64,000 nt of DNA from Puccinia triticina (Eukaryota; Basidiomycota; Pucciniomycetes; Pucciniales; Pucciniaceae): positions 2,686,001 through 2,750,000 of the forward strand of contig NC_070568.1 of assembly GCF_026914185.1 (NCBI RefSeq). The letters run 5' to 3'. Position 1 is the first letter of the stretch, and the number at the start of each line of letters is the position of its first letter. Of the stretch, positions 10,567 through 21,952 are shown piece by piece. Position numbers and translations under genes: made by a program. The notes below the pieces were generated by a model. That model saw nothing but the letters and a program-made list of their open reading frames with translations. It searched no databases and had not been told where the DNA came from.

Positions 10567-11361
10567 TGAGAGAAAACACAGAACTAAGAGTTTGATTTCT
10601 TAAGTTAGATAAATCACTCTGGCATGTACAGAGGCTAGGAGGAAAAATAGAAAGAAAACAAAAGTACCTAAGAGCGGTTCAGGCCGGCTCTGGTATGAGA
10701 AAGTACTAGGAGAAGTAGTTTGAGGCTGCGATGTAGCAGCTATCACTTGCGAGTGATGAGGACAGTAGGACAAAGATGTCTGCTATGGGCAACTGAGTTT
10801 TTATGGTCAGCGCTATGACTTTCCTCAGAGAAGGCTTTAGAGTGATGAGGTTCTCACTATAGGTCGAATGGCACTGCGCTTAACACCGGCCTATTCGACT
10901 GGCTAAACTTCCGGAGCTGACGTCTGTTGTTTCCTCAATGGATAGGACAGTCAGCTTCGGAGTCGCTTGAAGGCTCTGCAGCGATGGGCTTACCGCCTGA
11001 TGTTGGGGTGGTTATCCTATCGCTGAGGCTGGGACCGGTACGGTCTGGGATGGCGTCGGATGCAAGCGTGCTAAGGAGAAATGGTTTGTCCATTCAGCAT
11101 CGCTTGACCTAGCTGGGACGATACAGCAATACTCTTACCTTGATGAAGCTTGAGTTTGCTTGTATCGCTTGGGCTCTTCGTCGATTGCTGACGTGGCTAT
11201 AGTTTGGAGCAGAGGATTAGCGTTAGCTACATCCTTCTGCCTGGGAGCAGCATGCATATGCATGCGCCTGAGGGTCACGCGAACTCACCGGTCCCCCTTG
11301 CAGGGTTAGGGTTTGGCTCCTTGCGTTTCCTGGACACCGGGGCTTGGCCCGAGTCTTGACA
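10567..11361. mobile_element. Solo LTR, copia family related to the 40.8 kb element
   Basis: This 795-bp LTR begins TGAGAGAAAACACAG and ends GAGTCTTGACA. It is flanked by perfect ATTTA duplications (10562-10566 and 11362-11366). It aligns along its length with the LTRs at 40.77 and 49.84 kb (shared ACTAAGA, GTACCTAAGAGC, GACGTGGCTA and GCATATGCATG-type blocks) but is much more diverged from them than they are from each other. It lies inside the Helitron Rep exon; its first TGA creates the stop, and removing it restores the frame as DL-FPGSDE. Confidence 0.9.
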
Positions 11362-12220
11362 ATTTATTCCCTGGGTCAGATGAAAGTGAGATCCCCAACT
11401 TCTCAAGCTCCCGCTCAAATTAGAAACTAATTCGTTTACCTTGTTCAGAGGCCGTAAAATTTCAATCATTGATTCGCCTGTACAACAATTCTCTCAGCTT
11501 TACTTCTCTTGGCGCCAACATTGATCTGTCAGTCCGCGGTCAAAAGGGCGTTGGTGTATTCCGGATTTCTGGCGGATTGAGTCACTTGGTCCCTAGCGTA
11601 GAACCGTTGAACCAGAATGATCCGGGTTGGGCGCAAATATACGTAGTCGGTAACGGCGGCGAAGAAGAGACCCATTTGAGGATTACAAAAGCTTCCGGCA
11701 AACGTGACCCTGTTGGCTCAAAGTTCAAGACGAGAGAAGATATTGTCTCAGGCCTAATGAGACTAATGTATAAGTACAATCCTTACGCAAAACTTTACAA
11801 AAATGCTTGGGCAACCCTTAAGGACTCACCTTCAAAGACTTTAGCCTTGACAACAATCCACAAGCCAGGCGCAGACCCAAAGCGGTACAATAGGGGGATT
11901 CAAAATTGATCCAGGAAGTGTCCCAGGTCGGAATTCCAGGAAAAATAAAACACTGCCAAAAAGAATTTCCTGGAGGTTCTACATTGAAACCCCCAAAAGG
12001 GGAATTTTCCTGGATTCGAATCCAGGAGCATGCCTCCTGGAACTAATCCAATAGTTCTTTGTGTTTCGTCCATGCCTCCGGGGTCCCGAACGGAAAACCC
12101 TTTCTTGAACCTTTCCCCCCCCCCCCAGAACCACAAGCGCATCCCATTAGACCGTCTAGTGGTGCAAATTCTTTTCAAGTCACAGTTTTCACACACTCCG
12201 GATCCAAAACTCCCCAAGAA

Positions 12221-12731
12221 ATGCCTTCATCTTTTCGTGGAATTCCCTGGGACACCGATGGCATCAATGGTCAACCTAGCAGCATCACAATCCTTCTGGA
12301 TTGGCTCACCGCGAACAACAACTATGCTCAATGGTGTACTACACCTGTAAGGGATCACCTCTGCGCTGAAATCCTGGCTGTTATGAGTCATCATGATATA
12401 ACTCATCGCACTGCACGTGGTGAGAGCCCTCTATTGCTTGCTTGTTGAGCTGATCGCTGACCAACCTTGTTCCAGGTATTTCCATGAAGATAGATCAACT
12501 CAAACATGGCTACCAGCATGTTGCGGACTTACTCGAGCATTCTGGGCTGGCAAATGATCCCAACACTGCCATTGGCACCGTTCAAAGTGAGGCCCCTTAA
12601 CTGCCACCCCGTGAACCATCATTTTAGCTGACCAACTTGCGCCAGCATATGCTCGCTCGCTTTTCAGATACTGGGAGCAACTCCATCCCATAATGGGACG
12701 GCTTCCATTTCAAGAAGAAGATGTTTTTTAA
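12221..12731 (+). CDS. Short trihelix/Myb-like DNA-binding accessory protein of the Harbinger element
   Basis: Three exons (12221-12419, 12476-12586, 12628-12731) give 137 residues with clean GT-AG junctions. Exon 1 reads WDTDGINGQPSSITILLDWL, then NNNYAQWC, then AEILAVMSHHDITHRTARG; exon 3 ends YWEQLHPIMGR. The same block order (WDKDG, SSIRILLDWL, NYERW, ANEILALM, GITHR) is found in the minus-strand gene at 16.2-17.6 kb, so the two are paralogues. Such proteins are commonly encoded with Harbinger transposases and probably bind the element's DNA. The copy is short and lacks the C-terminal coiled coil of its paralogue. Confidence 0.7.
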
Positions 12732-12973
12732 ATCTGCAACGCAACCATAGTACATCACCACCTTTTCTCTGTGACATCGCCATTGTGTTCCCCCGCGCAA
12801 GCCATTCTCATTCGGAGTCTTGAATCATGTTATTCCTAGTGGGAATGCAGTCACATACATACGTGAGCGCTTGGAAAGCACTAGTGGAAGTGATCTCAGC
12901 CGGGGCCTTGGTAGAGGGTACTTGATCGAGGAGACTGAGAGAAACCAATACTTGGTTTTGTTGTAAAACCTGT

Positions 12974-14418
12974 ATGAGACATGAAGTGCGGAGCCTTGAG
13001 ACATCAGCACTTGCGGCTCCTTCACCCTCACCAAATAAAACAACCAGAATGGTGCGGACTTCTCGTAGGAAGCTTTTGATCACAACCCTAGAGGAATCCA
13101 TCAATGACCAACTAACGGCCAAGGCATTAGATTTTCTATTAGCTGATCATGAAGAAGAAAACTTGAGCTCAGAATACAATACCGATTGCAAGGACGATAA
13201 GTGTGAGGACAAAGATATGGAAATCGCGGACCTAGAAGCTAAGGCAAAAGCACTTGGCCAGATCCAAGGCAAGCGCTATCTCGGAGGTCGTCACCGTATC
13301 GAGAAGGGTCCGGACGCACACCATTTTCTGCTAAATCAGATGCAAGAGTATTGGTTTAAGCAATTTTTTCGTATGTCTCGGTCATCGTTCTTCAATCTAT
13401 GCCAACAGATTGAAGGCAACCCAGTTTTCCATAACAACTCCAATCATCCTCAACGTCCGGTAATCGAACAGATGATGGTCGCACTCAACCGTTTTGGATG
13501 CTTTGGAAATGGTGTGGCAGTTGGTATAATTGCAACCTATTATCGAATTGGCGATGGTACCGTCGAGCTCTATACGAACCGGTGCATCATGGCCATAGTA
13601 GCCCTCCAATCCCAACTACTCACCTGGCCAAACAATACCGCACACAAAATTATCAAAGAAAGCTACAAGGAAGTAGGCTTTGATGGTTGTGTTGGGCTAA
13701 TCGATGGCACGCTTGTTGTACTGTCTACCTGCCCGGAGAAGGATGGTCCGGATTACTACAATCGCAAAGGCTTTTACGGGATCGTCACCCTGCTTGTTTG
13801 CGATGAAAACAAAAATATAATCTATGTCTACACGGGATGGCCCGGATGTTCTCACGATCAACGACTCATGTCCAACTGCACTCTCAACACGTGTCCCACG
13901 GATTTTTTTGCGGAAGGGGAGTACCTTCTAGCCGACTCAGCCTTTGTACCAACAGCAAATACTGTCCCGGCCTTCAGACGCAAGAAAAACAAACCACTAA
14001 CCGATGAGCAGCACAATTTCAACCGTCACCTCTCGGGAGTTAGGGTTGGGATTGAAAATTGCATTGGATTATTAAAAAATCGATTTCAAAGCCTGAAAGG
14101 CTTGCGCTTACGGATTGCCAGCAAAAAGGACATGGTTCGTGCTACAGCTTGGATCATGGTTGGTCTCTCTTGTTCGAGATTGATTGCTTAGTTAGATTAA
14201 ACTGAAAATTTCATTTACAGGCCTGTGCGATTCTGCATAATTATCTAAATAAAGGATCTGATTTAGATTTCGATGACTTTGAACCTGAAACCGATGATCC
14301 TGACGACGAATTTGGAAATAGGAACCCCGCAGAAAAAGGCACTGTTGCAGGCAAAAAAAGGCGACAAGAGGTTCTCAAACTTGCAAGGGAATTTAGGGAG
14401 GAGGATGGGCGGTATTAA
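12974..14418 (+). CDS. PIF/Harbinger DDE transposase
   Basis: Two exons (12974-14158 and 14221-14418) give up to 460 residues; the intron starts right after AWIM and the second exon reads ACAILHNYL. The catalytic domain is intact: D in GLIDGTLV, D in WPGCSHDQRL, an ADSAF block, and E in GVRVGIENCIGLLKNRF, in the order of the DDE_4-type nuclease that excises and inserts the element. The helix-turn-helix region precedes it (QMMVALNRFG). The tail is acidic, then basic (GKKRRQEVLKLAREFREED). The ATG at 12974 was chosen as the first in frame; ATG 13049 is an alternative. It lies in the middle of a TIR-bounded element, consistent with an active source. Confidence 0.92.
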
Positions 14419-14463
14419 TCAATAAGTGTGATACTTTTAGCTTTACATCACAATAATGAAACA

Positions 14464-15911
14464 TCATTCTTGATCATCAGGATACATGGCCACTCCAAAA
14501 TATCTACTGTCATCCAGGGTTTTTCGCACAATGGGATGTGAGATCGGTAAATCAAAGTCCTGCGCAATCAATCCAAGTGCAGCTTCTGGAATTAAAACCT
14601 TCCGCAAAAAATACTCAGGAGCAAGTGGATGCACAATCTGAGTGGTTAAGTCCAAATTCAAGCAAAGGAATTCTTTGTGTAGTGTTTGGTATATGATCTC
14701 AAATCCCTGGGGCCCATAGCTGAAATCATGTGGATCAGTAATATAATTCATAAATTGGCACTGCACACTGGGCAACTTACTATCCAGGCTGCTCAATCTT
14801 GAAGGTATAAATTTCATAGAAGACACTCTGAGATTTTGTAGAACCAAGAGTTTTCCAAATAGTTGACGCGTAATCTAAAAACTCTGATGGAATTTGCTTA
14901 TGTGCTACCGACCATAGGTGACCGCTGATAGTTTTCAAGCGGCTATTAAAAAACTGTCAGTGGGAGATAACAAAGATTTCTCAATTTGAACTTGACTTCA
15001 ACTCACATTTGGAGATTTGAGAAATCAATCTGTGCAGGCCAGCCTCTTTCCAGCCCCATTGGGATTACGGAAATCTCATCCTGATGGCGGCGGCAGTAAT
15101 CGGCTACAACGGAAAACTAAAGAGAAAGCACCTGTGAGAAACCTGCTGGAATGTCATGCAGATTACGACACTCACAGGTAAATGCAAAGCCTTTGGGTTT
15201 GTAGGTGAAAACCTATGACAGACATCGGGACGGCCTTTGAGATACTTCGCTAAATCTACAAGCATTTTTGATGGTTTCTTGGGTAATAACTCGTCACAAA
15301 AGGAGCATAAATCATCTGTGAGAGGTTAATGTCAGCACAGTGCCGTATAAAGAAAGTGGGCATTGCAAACTCCAAAGTGAAAACTAACTTGGATTAGTTG
15401 CATCAGCATGTAGCTCGTTTTCTAACTCCGCAAGATCATGTTCAAGATCTATTCTATCCAATCTTCCATGACTTCGAGGTCGGAAAGCTGGGTGGATTGT
15501 AGAATTATCATCTTGTGGCTCGATTGAAATCCCGTGGGCCATGAGTTCGTCCTGCATTTCTTTCATCAGGTTAACCGCAGGTTCTTTTGAGGCACCAGCT
15601 GGTGGGACATCCAATGCCGAAGATCGCTCAAGCAAAACATCGACTTCTGGGAGATCAGACTCTAACGATTCAACAAGGCTAGGCACTGGTTGATTAACGA
15701 GCTGAGCATGATTGATTTCTTTTGGAATGGAGATTGCGGCCGTGAGTGGTTCAGAATCAACGGATTGTTTCTTGTTTGCAGGCGGTGTTGATCCAGATTT
15801 GACTGCTTCCTTCTTATTCTTCTTCTTTGATCGCTTTCGGGGTTTACTTGGCAAAACGGTCTCTTCAAACTTAAACTTGTAGCGAACGAAGTCGAGCAAT
15901 GATTTTGGCAT
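14464..15911 (-). CDS. RTC4-like domain protein carried by the Harbinger element
   Basis: Five minus-strand exons (15911-15389, 15315-15176, 15116-15007, 14942-14781, 14719-14464) join in phase to 396 residues. The N-terminal third is basic (PRKRSKKKNKKE), then acidic. Exon 2 gives LCSFCDELLPKKPS, a Cys-x2-Cys type motif; later come VVADYCRRHQDE, GYYGPQGFEIIYQTL and LIPEAALGLIAQDF. This order matches the RTC4-like domain (named after yeast restriction of telomere capping 4), which is expanded in basidiomycetes. Its role in a transposon is not established; nuclear DNA binding is a reasonable guess. No stop or frameshift was seen. The 335 bases upstream (15912-16246) contain only short frames. 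Confidence 0.7.
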
Positions 15912-16246
15912 TCCGGCGAGTGAACATATGTATCTTGTGGATGATGCTCAGATATAGGCAAACTCGAGCCCAAGCGGACTTGGGAGCCGAGGCAAGATCC
16001 TGTACAGTTTCAGTTTGTACCGTTTTTGGGCTTAAACTGTTTGAGACACTGTGACAGAGCACCGATAAAAACCGAGTTGGGATTCTGAGGTGTTCACAAA
16101 GACCCCCCTCCGGATACTCAAGTGGTGGAAAAAAATGTAATTCACGACATGATAATTGGTTGGGCATATGGAGGTGTGTTGTGCAAAGAAAAAATTATGG
16201 CGAGAATTCAAAAGAGACAAAAGATTTGGGCAACAAATAAGATGAA

Positions 16247-17563
16247 CTAGTTTGAATCGTTGCTTGATTCCTCACTTGAATCACTGCTTGAACTGTCCGA
16301 GCTGTCATCGGAATCGTCTTCGGAGCCAACATTGCCAGGAGTTTGATCGTTGGAGGGTTTGGTATTGCTGCTGCCTTCGCCTTGGCTGAACTGTGCTTTC
16401 ATGAACTTCGCAATTTCTTTCTTGGAGTGGCCCAAGTCGCTTAGCTCCTTCATGATGGCAATATGCTCGCGGACCTCATCCAGCTCCGTTTGTTGTGCCT
16501 TCATCTGAGCCTCCATTTCAAGAACTCGGACCCTCCTCTTTTCAATCTCCATCATCCCCTTGTTACGTGAAGCTTCCAACTTAATGCGTTTCTTCTCTGA
16601 TGCTCTTTTATCTTCATCGCGTTTCTTGCGCGCTTCATAACAGTCACGCCGATAATTGTTAGATTCGGCTAGAACCTTCTCCAAGCCAAGGGGGTCGCGG
16701 TCTAGAGCCAAGCCACATAATTATTAGGCAGTCCGAGAAACATGATAGAAGCCAAGGCAAGTGAAATTTTCACTAACTTTTGGCACTGGCCTTCCTTTTT
16801 GTGCCGCCGCGGCGGGCAGAAGCAGTAAGACCAGGGGAAGTTGTCCGGCCCGTGTTGGGTTCTTCTTGCTCGTCATCGTCATCGTCTGTCAGATTTTCAT
16901 TCGGCTCAGAGCTGGCGCCGACATTTGCATTGGGCACTTGTTGTAAGGCTGAGGTATCACCGTTATCAGGTGAGCCGTCGCGCAGAAGGTTCGGTACCGG
17001 TAAGTCATGCGATGTGACCGTGTGCAGAGGAGTTGCGACAGTCCGTGTACCCATGATGATACTAAGTTCGTCCCAATATTTACAGATCTTTGTCAAAGCA
17101 ACTGAAAGGTGTTAAACAGTAAGTTGCAGCGGAGGAGAGATTTTCAGAAAAAAATGTACATACTTTTGAGGGTAGTTGTTCCATTGGCTATGTCATCCTC
17201 CTGGAGGCCAGAGCCCGTATTGCGGAGGAAGTCGTTAGCTTTCGAGTAGGAGTTTTGAAGCTCTTGCATTTTGGTTTGCACTCCTTTGTTGTCTCGGTGG
17301 GTGATACCAGCTTCGACCATCAATGCTAAGATTTCATTTGCTAGGGCGGACTTGGTTGACCCGGTCTTGGTATCGCCGCGCCATCGTTCGTAGTTGCCTT
17401 CAACAGCGAGCCAGTCGAGGAGGATGCGAATGCTAGAATCTCGGCCATCCTCACCATCTTTGTCCCACGCTACAGGGGGCTTCTTCTTCTTGGGTTGGCT
17501 CGCGGTGCTGATCGGTGTTGCGGACGTTGCGGAGGTAGGATTGTTCTTCTTCTTAGGTGGCAT
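16247..17563 (-). CDS. Long trihelix-like DNA-binding protein with C-terminal coiled coil, Harbinger accessory
   Basis: Three exons (17563-17164, 17101-16778, 16701-16247) give 392 residues. The N-terminus is lysine-rich (MPPKKKNN, QPKKKKPP). The trihelix-like block runs from WDKDGEDGRDSSIRILLDWL to GITHRDNKGVQTKM and KICKYWDEL. A low-complexity middle with five aspartates (LTDDDDDEQEE) and a basic KRKASAK link follows, then a long charged coiled coil (EARKKRDEDKRASEKKR onward) and a serine/aspartate-rich end. The coiled coil suggests that it forms multimers. It is a paralogue of the short plus-strand gene at the other end of the element, in inverted orientation. Confidence 0.75.
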
Positions 17564-20500
17564 GGTGTTGTATGAATTTTTTTGCTAGCAAAGATGTGGT
17601 GATGGGTGCCGAAAAAAGACAGGATAGGGGGAAGAGCCGGGGGACCGGTGTTCAAGAAAAAAGTTCGAATTTATGTCTTTGTGCGCTTATATTTTTCCTG
17701 ATCTCCTGTCGTCCTGGAGGACCTGGAAGGGCATAGGAAGAAGGAGCGCAGGTCCGCAGGAAGTGTTCCAGGTCGATTTTTTTTTCCTGCAAAATCCGAC
17801 CTGGAACGCTTCCTGGATCAATTTTGAATCCCCCTAATATCCCAAAACCTAAAGAAGTTGGCATTGTTGTCAACGGAGGAGGCGAAATAAATAAAGCACG
17901 TCACATTCAACTAAGGCGAAAGGACGGGCGGCTCAAACACATTTCCGATCTTCACTCATCGTACTTCCCCCTAAGGTATCCCCTTTTCTTCCCTTACGGA
18001 TCACAGCAATGGGACAACGTATACAAATGTTTGACGGTTCGATGTGAGTATTTTCCGGCTTCCATCTCAGTCGGGATTTTTTATTAACAAATCATGCTTA
18101 GCTACCAACCGCGCAGTTAAATCTCTTGAGTGGTTCGCGTTCTTGCTCTTCAAGAGGAAAGACCGATATTGCATAATCTTGCATTGAAGGACCTTATTTC
18201 AAGAATTCGTTGTTGACATTTATGTATGTGTTGACGGCTCTCGCCTTAACTTCATCCGCAATCACCAACTAGCCCTTAAGGCGAGTCAATACAACTCTCT
18301 TATGGCATCAATTGAAAACTCAGTTACTCCGACCGGCAGAAAAGTCATTCTTCCCTCGACCTTCATTGGCAGTCCCAGGGCAATGGGACAACTTTACCAA
18401 GATTCAATGGCCATTGTTAGGAAACACGGCCCTCCATCACTTTTTATTACAATGACTGCAAATCCGAAGTGGAAGGATATTACTGATGAAATCGGTCTTT
18501 TGGCGTCGTCCGCTGACCATCCTGTATTCGTCGACCGGGTGTTCAAGTTGAAGGTTGACGCTCTTTTGGAAGAAATTGTCGACTTCGGCTGTTTGGGGAA
18601 AGTCATATCTCATGTTTTGGTGATTGAGTTTCAAAAACGGGGTCTTCCTCATTTACACTTAATGGTAACACTCAAAGAAGATGATAGGCCCAACACTCCG
18701 GACAAAATTGACTTCCTTGTATGCGCAGAAGTGCCTGATCCTCAAAAGGAGCCAGAACTTTACGATATTGTATCCCGGCTTATGATCCACGGGCCTTGTA
18801 CTGGCAGGGCGTGCTGGTCAAAGGACGGCTGCAGCGCAGGTTTTCCAAAACCATTTGCTCCAAGGACTATCACGGTCAGCGGGGCTTATCCTATCTACCG
18901 CCGGCGGATATCAAGTCACGTGGTCGTCAAGAATAAAACAACTTTTGACAGCTCCCACGTGGTTCCTTACAATAAATACCTCTCTCTTAAGTTCAACTGT
19001 CATATTAATGTCGAAATTCCCGTTGACAGCACTGCCGTGAAGTACTTCTATAAGTACATCACAAAAGGTCATGACCGGTCTTCAATTGAGATTAAAGATG
19101 GTGATGAAACAAAGGCTTTCCTCGACACACGATTTATTAGTGCTCCTGAAGTTTTGTTACTTAGTTACTTTTATCCTTTCCATATTCAAGTGCCCCCGCT
19201 GATTTTGTATCTCTTTTTAGCCGCTTGGAGGCTCTTGAAATTTCCTTTATCTAGACAATGGCCGCCGGTCACGAGATTGTCTATTCATGATAAAGATGAA
19301 CAGATGATCTATTTTAAGGATAGTGGTGAAGTTACTGAAAAATTAAAATTTCAGGCACCAGACAAGACAAACCTTCTAGCCTTTTTCGAACTTAACGCTC
19401 AGGACGCCATAGGCGCGCAAGGTCGATCAGCGCGTTCGTTGTATTATGAAGAAATCCCAGAGTACTTCACTTGGTGCCGAAAGGACAAAGTTTGGACACC
19501 AAGGAAGAATAAAACTATTTCCGTCGGGAGAATTTTCAGTGTCTCTTATCTTGCGGGTGAAAAATTCTACCTTCGGACGCTACTCTCTCACCGGAAAGGA
19601 CCTATTTCGCATGATGACTTGAGGACAGTTGATGGTCAACTGTGTCCTTCGTACCAAGACGCCTGCAACCTCCTCGGGTTGTTAGTCAACGATTACCTTT
19701 ACGACAAAGCCATTGAGGAGGCTTCGTCCTTCCGGAGCGGTCATCAACTCCGACATTTTTTCTGTTTGATTCTTGTCAACTCGCCGCCTTCGAACCCAAC
19801 AGCTTTATTCGATAAGCACTGGGATTCAATGACTGACGACTTGTTACGTTTAAACCGACGCGACCGTAACGGGATTCCGCTCAGCCGCGCTCGCCGACGC
19901 GTCTTCGGTCTTTTCAAACTCGAGTGTATGCTTGAGAAAATGAACACTACCTTACAACGTTCAGGAATTCTTATTCCCCCGTCGGATAGGAGGAAAATGC
20001 GTCAGTTTGAAGAGATTCCCGGTGAAGTCGAATCCATGGTCACTGTTGTTGTAAGATTGGAGCATTCAGTTTCTCAATTTAATGATGAACAAGCGGGGTT
20101 TTTCAAGCAAGTCGAGAGATCGTTACTGAACAGGCTACCCCGGATGTTCTACCTCGACGGGCCGGGAGGGACAGGAAAAACCTTTCTACTCAACTCTATC
20201 ATTGATTTGTCGACTTCGATATCTAGAGTTACCGTAGCCGCCGCGTTGTCAGGTGTTGCAGCGTTGTTGCTCAAAGGCGGTCAGACCTTGCATTCAGCAT
20301 TTAAAATTCCAATTGACCTCAAGCCTGAGATCGAGTGCAACTTCGAACCTGACCACAAGGTCGGCAAAAATCTCGCTAATGTAGATTTGATCGTTTGGGA
20401 CGAAATCGTCACCATCCATAAGGACGCCATTGAAGCTGTCGACCGGTCATTGCGGAGGTGTTGTGGATCCGATCTTCCCTTTGGGGGGAAGGTCGTAATT

Positions 20501-21634
20501 TTCTCCGGAGATTTCAGGCAGATCTTGCCTGTGGTCAAATTCGACGAATTTCCGCCATCGTGGGATGCAACCATCAAATCTTCACCCTTGTGGAAACTTA
20601 TTCGCAAATTCAAATTAACCCGCAACATGAGAATTCATCTTGGCGAAATTGGTTCAGAGGAAGCTAGCAAAAATTCTGCATTTGCCTCTTCACTTTTGAG
20701 ACTCGGAGAAGGTTCGGGACAATCAGAAGAATTCCATGTTGTCAACATACCCGAGGTGAATATAACAGTGGCTCGCAATGAACGCGAAGGGAATAAGCAA
20801 CTTATAGATTTTGTCTATGGTGACATATCTTCCAGGTCGTATTTTAATGCAAAAGACAATGTCTCTTATCTTGCTGAGCGTTGTATTTTGGCTCCGCTTA
20901 ACATTGATGTACGCAAACTCAACGAAGAAGTCGCATCTCGCCTGCCGGGTCATTTTGTGGAAGCTACTTCAATTGACTCTCCAGATCCCGATGGACTCGA
21001 TAGTCTACCAGAAGAAGTACTTAACAAGATAAGTGTCCCAAACTTCCCAGAGCACCTTCTAAATCTCAAGGTTGGCATGCCCGTGGTTGTCATGCGCAAC
21101 CTTGATATTTCGGCTGGCATATGCAATGGTACACGACTGATCTTAACTCGAATAGGAACCGGGTCAATCGAAGGGATCTTGATGTCGGGTCCTTTCAAGG
21201 GCGATTTAGTTATGCTTCCCAAGATAAAACTTCATCATAAGGGCAGCCAAAAATCTGGCCTCAGTTTATTTCGACACCAATTCCCAATCAGACCGGCGTA
21301 TGCAATGTCAATCAACAAGTCTCAAGGTCAAACTCTGCAGCGGGTAGGAGTAATGCTCAAAAACTTGTGTTTTGCCCATGGGCAGCTTTATGTTGCGCTT
21401 TCCCGGGTCACGCAGAAGGATAATTTGTTAGTCTGCAAGTTCAACAGCAAGGAAGGCTTGGTGAACGTCATTCACAAGTCAATTTTTCGTGAGTTTTGTT
21501 TGCTGCTTATACTTGTTGTCACCATTCTCCTTTTTATTGAACCACTCGAATTCACCTTTTTCCACTTGCATTTCTTCAGGACAAAATTTAGTGTGACAAT
21601 TTTCAACTCAAGACTTTTCACCTGTGTTTTGTAA

Positions 21635-21952
21635 TTATTATAGAGACCTTATTCATTTCTTTGAAAGTCTTGTACTCATTATAATGAAATCTGTTGTTTC
21701 CGAAGAAGACCTTCATGGTTAAGTCCCACAGAAACCCAGTCCCTCTCAGTTTTGAACCACAGTATCATGTATTACCCTACTCATGATCCGCTAGCAACGT
21801 GAAAACATTGAAAAGACAGTTTGGGTTGGACCCTGATCCCTGTATGATTCATAGGGTCTGATTTTTACTTATTTGGAGCTTGTCCAAAATCCACCAATTC
21901 GACAGATGTTTTTACTTATGTGGAGCTTGTCCAAAATCCACCAATTTGACAG
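21635..21952. repeat. Spacer with a 47-bp tandem duplication ending at a start codon
   Basis: After the Rep/helicase end there is AT-rich spacer. Bases 21862-21908 and 21909-21955 are two near-identical 47-bp copies (each starting TTTTTACTTAT and containing GGAGCTTGTCCAAAATCCAC). Both end in CAGATG; the second ATG (21953-21955) is the proposed start of the next OB-fold-like gene. Confidence 0.85.

Larger units (their letters stand above)
11892..17835 (+). mobile_element. Complete PIF/Harbinger element, 5944 bp, four genes
   Basis: Terminal inverted repeats of at least 40 bp, starting AGGGGGATTCAAAATTGATC, occupy 11892-11931 and 17796-17835 and differ at only about two positions. The 3-bp target duplication AAT lies at 11889-11891 and 17836-17838. 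Deleting the element plus one AAT rejoins the Helitron protein as RYN-IPKPKE, which proves the insertion. Inside are a short trihelix-like gene and the DDE transposase on the plus strand, and an RTC4-like gene and a longer trihelix-like gene on the minus strand. All four read without stops, so the element may be young and possibly autonomous. Confidence 0.95.
10297..21634 (+). pseudogene. Helitron Rep/PIF1-type helicase gene, split by two insertions
   Basis: The protein would nick and unwind DNA for rolling-circle transposition. Order along the gene: an N-terminal CTGCGALHF zinc-like motif with CC further on (10297-10566); solo LTR; DLFPGSDE, an intron at 11386-11448 with branch CTAAT, then IRLYNNSLSFTSLGA; Harbinger insertion at 11892-17835; the PKEVGIVV segment from 17839; an intron at 18044-18101; then one long frame. 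That frame has the Rep HUH motif EFQKRGLPHLHLMV near 18.64 kb, the tyrosine motif KYFYKYITKG near 19.05 kb, Walker A GPGGTGKT near 20.16 kb, Walker B LIVWDE, GDFRQILP, and the C-terminal YVALSR. About 1490 codons remain after removing the inserts. An in-frame TGA at 18185-18187 lies just before RTLFQEFVVD. An intron-like stretch near 19144-19215 was left unresolved. Confidence 0.9.

Noticed and set aside
12808..13122. Minus-strand ORF over the transposase start
   Set aside because: It is a shadow of the transposase coding strand with no motif.
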